A program made the position numbers and the translations under genes. The notes beneath the pieces were generated by a model. That model made no database searches, was not told where the DNA came from, and worked only from the letters and a program-made list of their open reading frames with translations. A DNA stretch of 9,564 nucleotides, taken from the NCBI GenBank assembly GCA_031399315.1, contig JANNOS010000139.1, positions 1 through 9,564 of the forward strand. Direction: 5' to 3'. The stretch comes from Methylotenera_A sp031399315. Its GTDB lineage: Bacteria; Pseudomonadota; Gammaproteobacteria; Burkholderiales; Methylophilaceae. Positions 1 through 5,758 of this stretch are shown here, piece after piece; position 1 is the stretch's first letter; every line of letters starts with the position of its first letter.

Positions 1-211
1 CAAGAATTTGGTTTTGATGGAAGCGAGTGAAATAATATTTTCGCCCGATTGGCCTTTCAGTTCAGAGGCTGTAGTTAGAGTTCGCTGTTATAAACTGACT
101 AGAATCAGGGATGTTTGCCGCAGTTAAGTTGCTTGCAATAACCGTTTTCGCGTCAGCGCTGCTGGCGCCGCGCTCTTCTAAATCTTTCAACATTTGATTA
201 ATTAAACTCAT
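1..211 (-). pseudogene. mshN: mshN 5' end with apparent frameshift, cut by window edge
   Basis: An ATG at 211, 28 nt after mshM, opens a frame beginning MSLINQMLKDLEERG, which matches the start of MshN (TPR protein of MSHA biogenesis) and is in the expected place after mshM. This frame stops at a TGA at 62-64 after 49 codons. One base further along, a second frame is open from the TAA at 88-90 to the window edge; from position 87 it reads QRTLTTASELKGQSGENI and onward for 29 codons, without a start codon before the last triplet. The simplest reading is one gene with a 1-nt insertion (or 2-nt deletion) between about 65 and 87, either a real mutation or a sequencing error. The membrane helix and TPRs expected of MshN are not visible. 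A weak AGAAG lies about 10 nt before the ATG. It could instead be a genuine 49-residue protein, which is less likely. Confidence 0.6.
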
Positions 212-239
212 AATAATTATCTTCTACTTTTATAAATCA

Positions 240-1139
240 CTAATGCGGGTAAACCAACAAAGCTCCGCCCAACACACCCATAAAAATGCTCAGAGAAAAG
301 CTGTGAACGAATAGCCTCTTCCAGAATGATTCAACCGATTTAGTGTCGGATGCCGCAGCGAGCACTTCGCCCAAACCTACTTGATGTTTGCCTTTGCCGT
401 AAGCGGCTAACAGTGCCTTGTGGGCGAGTATGTTGATTAGCCTAGGTGTACCTTTAGATTTTAAATACAATAAAGTCAGTGCCGCGCTACTAAACATGCG
501 GCCACCCTGATGCCCTGCAATAGCAAGGCGATGGTTTAAGTAAAATTGCGTTTCGTCACGGCTTAAGCGGCTAAGCATGTATTCAAATGAGATGCGCTGT
601 TTTAATTGTCTAATCGACGCATGATTGAGTTTAACTTCCAGCTCAGGCTGCCCAAAAATCACCACTTGCAGTAATTTGCGCTTTTCAGTTTCTAGGTTAC
701 TTAATAAACGCAGTGCTTCAAGTGTTTCAATCGGCATGGCTTGTACTTCATCCAGACACACCACGACCTTGATGTTGTTGCGTGCAAACTCTAGCAAGCT
801 ATTTGTGAGTGCATTTAAAAGCGAGTGTTGTGTCGCTTCGGCTGGCAATGCAATGCCTAATTCTTGTGCTAATACCATGAGTAATGATTTAGGCTCTAGG
901 TACGGGTTAGGCACGTAAGCGACTTTAAAGTTAGTGTTCAAGCTACGCATGAGTTTGCGGCAGAGTAGTGTTTTGCCGGTGCCGACTTCACCGGTAATTT
1001 TAATAAAACCTTCGCCAGATAAAATCGCAAATAGCAATGTATTTAAGCCGATTTTGTAATTTGGCGATGCAAAGTAAAAGCTGGTATCAGGCGTAATGCT
1101 GAAGGGGGGTTCTTTTAAGCCGAAATGGTCAAGGTACAT
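240..1139 (-). CDS. mshM: MSHA biogenesis AAA+ ATPase MshM (ExeA/GspA-like)
   Basis: 299 residues. The N-terminus MYLDHFGLKEPPFSITPD is the hallmark of ExeA/GspA/MshM ATPases. Walker A is GEVGTGKT (50-57). Walker B is VVVCLDE (125-131), with Asp130 and Glu131 as the magnesium-binding and catalytic acids. GQPEL (163-167) is in the sensor-1 region, and GTPRLIN (230-236) provides the sensor-2-type Arg233. A single membrane helix near the C-terminus (about 279-297) leaves almost nothing after it, whereas ExeA proteins carry a periplasmic peptidoglycan-binding domain there. The protein should be cytoplasmic with a C-terminal inner-membrane anchor. Related ATPases assist secretin insertion through the cell wall; that role for MshM is inferred by analogy. 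All ATPase motifs are intact. The TAG stop is 28 nt before the mshN start. Confidence 0.93.
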   Translation of the reverse strand: MYLDHFGLKEPPFSITPDTSFYFASPNYKIGLNTLLFAILSGEGFIKITGEVGTGKTLLCRKLMRSLNTNFKVAYVPNPYLEPKSLLMVLAQELGIALPAEATQHSLLNALTNSLLEFARNNIKVVVCLDEVQAMPIETLEALRLLSNLETEKRKLLQVVIFGQPELEVKLNHASIRQLKQRISFEYMLSRLSRDETQFYLNHRLAIAGHQGGRMFSSAALTLLYLKSKGTPRLINILAHKALLAAYGKGKHQVGLGEVLAAASDTKSVESFWKRLFVHSFSLSIFMGVLGGALLVYPH

Positions 1140-1149
1140 GATTTATTGT

Positions 1150-1154
1150 CCTCC
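1150..1154 (-). promoter_or_regulatory. Shine-Dalgarno of mshM
   Basis: GGAGG on the minus strand lies 10 nt before the mshM ATG at 1139. It is the strongest ribosome-binding site in the window and supports that start. It falls in the 42-nt gap after mshL, where I see no terminator or promoter. Confidence 0.65.
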
Positions 1155-1181
1155 ATTGTCGTTTCAGTTGGCCTAGTCATT

Positions 1182-2906
1182 TCAATTAGGCTGGGCTTCT
1201 GTGCGCTGCATATTTTCGATGCGTTGCTGGCTAGATAAAATATCATTGCTCCAGCTATCTTGACCTTGTACGACGGTGGCTTTAAGCAAGATGACGAGCT
1301 CAGATTTGCTTGTGTTCCCACCATTTTGGCGGAAAGCTGCACCCACGCCTTTTATATCGCCAAGGCCAGGCACTTTAGATTTGCTGCTGGTTGAGCTTTC
1401 TGTCATTAAGCCACCAATGGCAATCACACGACCATCACGTGTACGTACAATGCTATCGGTTTCGCTCACATTGCTGGAGGCCAACGGCAGGTTAATCTGA
1501 CCTGAAGTGCCACCCAAACTTACTTGCTTATTCACCGTGGAAACTTGGCTGATAGAAGGGTGCATATGCAAGATGATGTTGTCATCTTTATCAATTTGCG
1601 GCGTGACATCTAGCGCAATACCAGAGAAGAAAGCTTGTAGTGTTACTTCTGGTACTGTCGTCGTCGCGCCAGTTGAGGCGGTAGTGCTAGATGATACGCC
1701 AGTCACAAAAAACTCATCTGTACCGACTTTTAATACGGCTTTTTGATTGTTAATGGTTGCAATGCGTGGGCTAGAGAGTACCTGCACATCGCCTTGTGTT
1801 TCTAAAAACGACAGTAGGGCAGCAAAATTCGCACCTTGTAGCGCGACAGCAAATAATGGCCCACCAAGCGCGGTGGTAGCCACATTAGCCAATATTTTAC
1901 CTGGCGTAGCGCCTAAATCACCGCTCGTTAAATTGCCACTACCACTATTTGCAAGCTGCGTATTGGCATTAACACTACCCACAATGCCAGTGCTAGAGCC
2001 GCTACGGCCAAATACCGACCAGTTCACACCACTTTGCGATTGGTCGTTAAGCTGCACATTGAGAATTTTTGCTTCTAAAATAACTTGGCGCTCAATGCTC
2101 ACTTGCATTAGTTTTAAAAATGCCTCTACATTGCGTATGTCGTTTGGCATTGCACGTACCATAATGACACCAGACTGCACATTGATGATGACGCGTCTGC
2201 CATTTTCACTGCCAACTATACCGTTAAGTGAATCAGATAAATCTTTCCAAAAATCGGTGTTAGATGTGGTCACAATGCTAGTGCTAATGAGCGCTTCGCT
2301 ATTTGATGCACTCCCTCCACTGGCATTGGTCGAGCCATTCGTGTTTTGTTGGCTATTCGAATTTCCCCCACCACTGACTGAGCCAGACGTGACGCGTGTA
2401 TCAGATGCGCCTCTACGTTGCCCTACAATATAATTAACTTGAAACACGCGTGTTTGCATCGCTTGTGGTTCTACAAAAATGCGGGTGCCCTCTACGCGGT
2501 ATTCATAACCATATAAATCCCGAAGAGAATCTAAGGCTTCAAACACGGTGACATCTTTTAAGTTAACTGAAATCGTGCCTGTCACATCTTGGCGTACCAA
2601 CATGCTATAGCGCGTGCCGCTTACTACGCCCATCAATACTTGGTTTGCAGGCGCATTATTAATGACTAAATCAAAACGTTGTTCAAGTTGCTTTGCAGAA
2701 GCTTTGGGCATTTCAATTTTTAAAGGCGGTAATAAAGCGTCGTTAATTGCAGTTGGTGTTGGCGCATCAGGTTTCACTTGTGTGGCCTGCTTTAACTCAT
2801 CTTTTATTTTATTAAGTGTTGAGTTATTTTTTGGCTGTGTAGTGGCGCAAGCGCTTAATAGCACTAACAAGATGAATGATAAATAAGGTTGTAATTTTGG
2901 CATCAT
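1182..2906 (-). CDS. mshL: MSHA outer-membrane secretin MshL, lipoprotein
   Basis: 574 residues, counted from the first of two adjacent ATGs (2906 and 2903). A signal peptide ends in the lipobox LLSAC with Cys20 as the lipidated residue. Residues about 89-147 form a short secretin N-terminal (STN) domain. A Gly/Ser/Asn-rich linker (about 166-206) is followed by a secretin N1-type segment (GVIMVRAMPNDIRNVEAFL, 246-264). The C-terminal secretin domain spans about 270-545, with VQVLSSPRIATINNQKA (374-390), VTLQAFFSGIALDVTPQI (421-438), the DGRVIAIGGLM block (491-501) and VPGLGDIKGVGAAFR (512-526). Secretins of this class oligomerise into the gated channel through which the pilus crosses the outer membrane. 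The length fits MshL. The gene overlaps mshK by 1 nt and is followed by mshM after 42 nt. Confidence 0.95.
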   Translation of the reverse strand: MMPKLQPYLSFILLVLLSACATTQPKNNSTLNKIKDELKQATQVKPDAPTPTAINDALLPPLKIEMPKASAKQLEQRFDLVINNAPANQVLMGVVSGTRYSMLVRQDVTGTISVNLKDVTVFEALDSLRDLYGYEYRVEGTRIFVEPQAMQTRVFQVNYIVGQRRGASDTRVTSGSVSGGGNSNSQQNTNGSTNASGGSASNSEALISTSIVTTSNTDFWKDLSDSLNGIVGSENGRRVIINVQSGVIMVRAMPNDIRNVEAFLKLMQVSIERQVILEAKILNVQLNDQSQSGVNWSVFGRSGSSTGIVGSVNANTQLANSGSGNLTSGDLGATPGKILANVATTALGGPLFAVALQGANFAALLSFLETQGDVQVLSSPRIATINNQKAVLKVGTDEFFVTGVSSSTTASTGATTTVPEVTLQAFFSGIALDVTPQIDKDDNIILHMHPSISQVSTVNKQVSLGGTSGQINLPLASSNVSETDSIVRTRDGRVIAIGGLMTESSTSSKSKVPGLGDIKGVGAAFRQNGGNTSKSELVILLKATVVQGQDSWSNDILSSQQRIENMQRTEAQPN

Positions 2907-3394
2907 TATTTCTCGCTTACTTCAATTGATTTTGAAATCGGTTTTGGTGAAAGTTTAATTTTTATTTTGTCTGTGGTCGCATCTACACCAGGGGTCAAAT
3001 TATTAGGTGTCAAACTAGGCGTCAAAATCTTTTTATTGATGGCAAAGTCCAATAATAGTGTTTGCGTACTCATATCAGGATTGCGTAGAACGGCTTCGCG
3101 CTCATTGAGTTTAATGAGTGTTGCAGCTTGATATTTTTTGCCTAACAATACTTTTTCGCCGTTAATAATCGCCGCTTGGTATTGCGGCCCTATCATAATT
3201 GATTGCAATACGGGGCCAGCCGAAGTTATGGTATCTGTCACTGTTGCACTGTTAAGTGTTGCAGGCGGTTGCGTTGGATCTTTTAGCGTTTCAGTAAATG
3301 CAGCAGGCATATACAGCATGCTTGCTGCACCAATAACAATGGCTAGCCATTGTTTTAGTTGTCTTAAACTTTGATGTTGATTTAAGCGTTTCAT
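2906..3394 (-). CDS. mshK: MSHA biogenesis protein MshK (PilP-like periplasmic protein)
   Basis: 162 residues from the ATG at 3394, 2 nt after the mshJ stop. The frame is open upstream to 3508, but that part overlaps mshJ and is rejected. A basic N-terminus is followed by a hydrophobic segment (about 15-32), either a signal peptide or an anchor. Then comes DPTQPP (39-44), the signature of MshK and related PilP/GspB-type proteins. A compact domain follows (LQSIMIG, AAIINGEKVLLG and EAVLRN, about 63-105), corresponding to the 'homology region' fold that contacts secretins. The last 40 or so residues are a Thr/Pro/Lys-rich tail, longer than I would expect for MshK. The likely role is to bridge MshJ and its partner to the MshL secretin. 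Its TAA overlaps the mshL ATG by 1 nt (TAATG). No strong Shine-Dalgarno is seen. Confidence 0.83.
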   Translation of the reverse strand: MKRLNQHQSLRQLKQWLAIVIGAASMLYMPAAFTETLKDPTQPPATLNSATVTDTITSAGPVLQSIMIGPQYQAAIINGEKVLLGKKYQAATLIKLNEREAVLRNPDMSTQTLLLDFAINKKILTPSLTPNNLTPGVDATTDKIKIKLSPKPISKSIEVSEK

Positions 3395-3396
3395 CA

Positions 3397-4116
3397 CTAA
3401 ATAGTGAGCCAAGTTTGATCTAAACTTAAGGTGTAAACCGTAAGTGTTAACTGGGTATCTGGGTAATGCTCTGCATTTAAGGCCACTTTGCTCCATAGCA
3501 CATGCCAAGGCATTTTTTCAATATCAGACACATATTCAAGCAAATCCAAGTATCGACCTTCTATGGTAATTTCTACACCATGTTTAAAGACGGGCGCGTT
3601 TTGTGTTGCAGAAACTTTAACAGTGCTATCTTTACTTTCTAAACTAGCTTTACTTTCTGTACTTGTTGGCTCAGTTTCAAGTAAGCCTGTTGCTGGCAAT
3701 GTTTTTAGCTCAATTAATTTAAGCGCGCTATTTTTCTTAAGCAAACTACGCAATAACTCAGGCATTTTATCTGGGCTAATCAGTGTGGTTTGTAAGCCAC
3801 TTAAATTGGTTTCTAGTAATTTAAGGTTAGATTGAAGCGCTGCAATCCGTTGTCTATTTTGTGCATCTGGGTCAAGCGCAGGCATGCTAGAGAGTTGATT
3901 CAGTTCTTGGCTTAAAGCGTCAATCTGTGATTTATCTGCTTCAAGTTCATTTGTGATTAATTTTTGGCGCGCTAACACGGGGCTAAGTAATAGTGTATTG
4001 AGCATGGCAAATATGACTACAAATAATGCACACGTGACCATCCATCGCTCACGTTTATTAAGCGCCTCAAATTTATTACTGATGGTGAGCCACGATTGTA
4101 TTAAAGAGTGTTTCAA
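3397..4116 (-). CDS. mshJ: MSHA biogenesis protein MshJ (PilO/GspM-like)
   Basis: 239 residues. The order is a short cytoplasmic N-terminus with the NKRERW motif (20-25) common in GspM/MshJ, a membrane helix (about 27-47), a coiled coil (about 52-115), a Ser/Thr/Glu/Lys-rich linker (about 145-172) and a periplasmic domain. That last domain contains FKHGVEITIEGRYLDLLEYV (177-196), then the EKMPWHVLW block and a TLSLDQTWL ending, all characteristic of MshJ. It should be an inner-membrane partner of the PilN-like protein. The start is a TTG at 4116. An in-frame TAA lies two codons upstream and the next Met (residue 26) would remove the RERW motif, so TTG is the only sensible choice. The TTG overlaps the upstream TGA stop (TTGA), with a weak purine-rich GAAGAA about 8-10 nt before it. 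Translation probably depends on coupling. Confidence 0.9.
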   Translation of the reverse strand: MKHSLIQSWLTISNKFEALNKRERWMVTCALFVVIFAMLNTLLLSPVLARQKLITNELEADKSQIDALSQELNQLSSMPALDPDAQNRQRIAALQSNLKLLETNLSGLQTTLISPDKMPELLRSLLKKNSALKLIELKTLPATGLLETEPTSTESKASLESKDSTVKVSATQNAPVFKHGVEITIEGRYLDLLEYVSDIEKMPWHVLWSKVALNAEHYPDTQLTLTVYTLSLDQTWLTI

Positions 4117-4835
4117 GATTTATTTTCTTCTTTAGCTGATTCACTGTTGGATAAAGCTTTTTCTACGGTAGATTGCAATGCAAACTCGATATATTTAGGC
4201 GCAACAGGCTGTAATGTTTCTGCAGAGACAGAGTTGGAGGCCGCACTGGTATTGGTTTGCAGGACAGATGTTTTGGAGGCCTCCGCTTTTGGTAAACTCA
4301 TGTTTAAAGCAGAGAATAATTTACCTTTTAATGCTGGTTCACTTCTCAGGCGGGAAATATACTCTGGCACTAAGTCGGCCTGTAAAGTGCGACCGCTAAT
4401 ATTAAGTTTTTCACTTTTACTGTTGAAATTAAAGCTGGTGAGCCATAATCCATCCATGCTTTGTTTTGCAAAGGCGCGCATCAGCGCAGCATAGCCTTTA
4501 TCAGGGCTTGCTGAGCTTTGGTTAACCGTTTGCAATATTTGCAGTTGCATTACTTCTTTTTGCTCCAGTTGACTAATTTCATCCAATAAGGCTTTGTTCG
4601 GCACGCGTGGGGTGTGTAATAAAGTTGCCTGTTGCAGTTGCACATTAATGGTCGATAACTTTTCTGCTGCTTGGCTACGGGTTATATTTAGTGTTGATAA
4701 CTCTTTTTGTGCATAGCCGTAATACCCAAACATGAGTGCAGACAATAACCCTAGCGTTATGGCTATATTATTCGGATTTAAGAAATCCTTTTGCTTGATA
4801 AGAGCGGTATTTAGTAGGTTAATCTGCTGACTCAT
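4113..4835 (-). CDS. PilN-like MSHA biogenesis protein
   Basis: 240 residues. The N-terminus MSQQINLLN carries the INLL motif by which PilN-family proteins dock into PilM-like partners. One membrane helix follows at about residues 24-43, then a predicted coiled coil (about 43-104). A periplasmic ferredoxin-like domain comes next, with GLWLTSFNF (129-137), LNISGRT (144-150) and YISRLRSEP (159-167). A polar Ser/Ala/Asn linker (about 183-212) precedes a final strand, YIEFALQS (215-222). Domain order and position between mshI and mshJ identify it as the PilN (GspL C-terminal) component of the MSHA alignment complex. It probably spans the inner membrane and pairs with MshJ. It overlaps mshI by 4 nt and mshJ by 3 nt. 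Some annotations treat this gene as a second mshI; the naming is inconsistent, so no symbol is given. Confidence 0.87.
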   Translation of the reverse strand: MSQQINLLNTALIKQKDFLNPNNIAITLGLLSALMFGYYGYAQKELSTLNITRSQAAEKLSTINVQLQQATLLHTPRVPNKALLDEISQLEQKEVMQLQILQTVNQSSASPDKGYAALMRAFAKQSMDGLWLTSFNFNSKSEKLNISGRTLQADLVPEYISRLRSEPALKGKLFSALNMSLPKAEASKTSVLQTNTSAASNSVSAETLQPVAPKYIEFALQSTVEKALSNSESAKEENKS

Positions 4836-5746
4836 AGTGTTGTTTCCTCACGTAACGCCGCCCCTAAAACGGGGATTAAGCTGGCTTGCCTACTTAAATC
4901 GCCCAACTCGATATGACTGTCAAAATCAAAAATATCGCTCAATTCGAAGGTGGCCACTGGCAGATTAATATAATTGCGTAAGTGTTCACAAAATGCATCA
5001 CGCAACTCAAATGGTGCCAAGATGAGCTTGTTAATAGCGATGTAGGGGAACTGACTGTCGAAGTGATCCAGAGAGCGTTGTAGTTCGAGGGTAATCGTTT
5101 CAAAGGCAGTTTTATTGCGCTCTCCGTCAATTTCTATGCGCCGCGCATGGTATAACTCGCCACCACAAGTAAACGTGAGCAAACCACCAGAGTGATTAAA
5201 ACTTAACATCGCGAGCCCTCTATTTTCTTGTTCAAGCAGGCTGGCAATATTGCGCTGTGCCATCACGCGTGCATCAATGGCTTTAAGATTCACGCCAGCT
5301 TGTGTCAGTTGATTGCTCAATTCACCAACTTGTTGATTCTTAGCAGTCACTGCAAATACGTATTGCTGTCTTTTAGCATTTGCTGGGTCAGGCGGTATAT
5401 CTATCACATCAATCGTGGCCTGCTCTACAGGGTAATCAATTAAATCTTTCACTTTCCAGCTTGCGGCCTGCTTCAGTTCACTGGGGGGTACATTTGGCTT
5501 CTCGACTTGTAGCAATTGATAGTCATTAAAATCCAACATATACGTACAGCGTGCTTTTTTAAGCTGGTATTTATTAGATATGGTTTTAATTGATTGCGGG
5601 TCTTGTAGGTTGCCATATTCGACCTCAGCAATATTCACCAGTGGTTTGGCATTGCTGCGTCTAGTGATTGATGCAATACTGATGTTTTCGTCTGTACAGC
5701 GAATGGCTGTCCAAGCATGATTATGTTTTTGTTTGAACCATTGCAT
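4832..5746 (-). CDS. mshI: MSHA biogenesis protein MshI (PilM/GspL cytoplasmic-domain-like)
   Basis: 304 residues from the ATG at 5746. It is a soluble protein with no membrane segment or signal peptide. The start MQWFKQK, the conserved block WKVKDLIDYPVEQATID (97-113), the IDARVMAQRNIA segment (158-169) and the helix ELQRSLDHFDSQFPY (221-235) are typical of MshI. This family has the actin-like fold of PilM and the GspL cytoplasmic domain. Such proteins sit on the cytoplasmic face of the inner membrane and bind the N-terminus of a PilN-type partner, linking the motor to the alignment complex. Here that partner is the next gene, whose N-terminus carries INLL. mshI starts 10 nt after the mshQ stop and overlaps the next gene by 4 nt (ATGA). 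The open frame continues upstream to 5899, but that part lies inside the mshQ C-terminal coding region and is discarded. Confidence 0.9.
   Translation of the reverse strand: MQWFKQKHNHAWTAIRCTDENISIASITRRSNAKPLVNIAEVEYGNLQDPQSIKTISNKYQLKKARCTYMLDFNDYQLLQVEKPNVPPSELKQAASWKVKDLIDYPVEQATIDVIDIPPDPANAKRQQYVFAVTAKNQQVGELSNQLTQAGVNLKAIDARVMAQRNIASLLEQENRGLAMLSFNHSGGLLTFTCGGELYHARRIEIDGERNKTAFETITLELQRSLDHFDSQFPYIAINKLILAPFELRDAFCEHLRNYINLPVATFELSDIFDFDSHIELGDLSRQASLIPVLGAALREETTL
4845..4850 (-). promoter_or_regulatory. Shine-Dalgarno of the PilN-like gene
   Basis: TGAGGA on the minus strand lies within the last codons of mshI, 9 nt before the ATG at 4835. It supports that start and suggests the gene has its own ribosome loading in addition to the ATGA overlap with mshI. 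Confidence 0.6.
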
Positions 5747-5752
5747 ATGCAT

Positions 5753-5758
5753 CACCTT
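5753..5758 (-). promoter_or_regulatory. Shine-Dalgarno that fixes the mshI start
   Basis: AAGGTG on the minus strand overlaps the mshQ stop codon (TTAAGG) and lies 6 nt before the ATG at 5746. That spacing favours 5746 over the ATG two codons upstream at 5752, which would touch the motif. Termination of mshQ at this site would allow ribosomes to reinitiate at mshI. Confidence 0.6.

Noticed and set aside
1747..2433. 228-codon open frame on the plus strand opposite mshL
   Set aside because: Antisense shadow of the conserved secretin gene; no recognisable domain and no ribosome-binding site.
3395..3508. Upstream extension of mshK by 38 residues
   Set aside because: It overlaps the conserved end of mshJ, and the ATG at 3394 gives a normal basic-then-hydrophobic leader.
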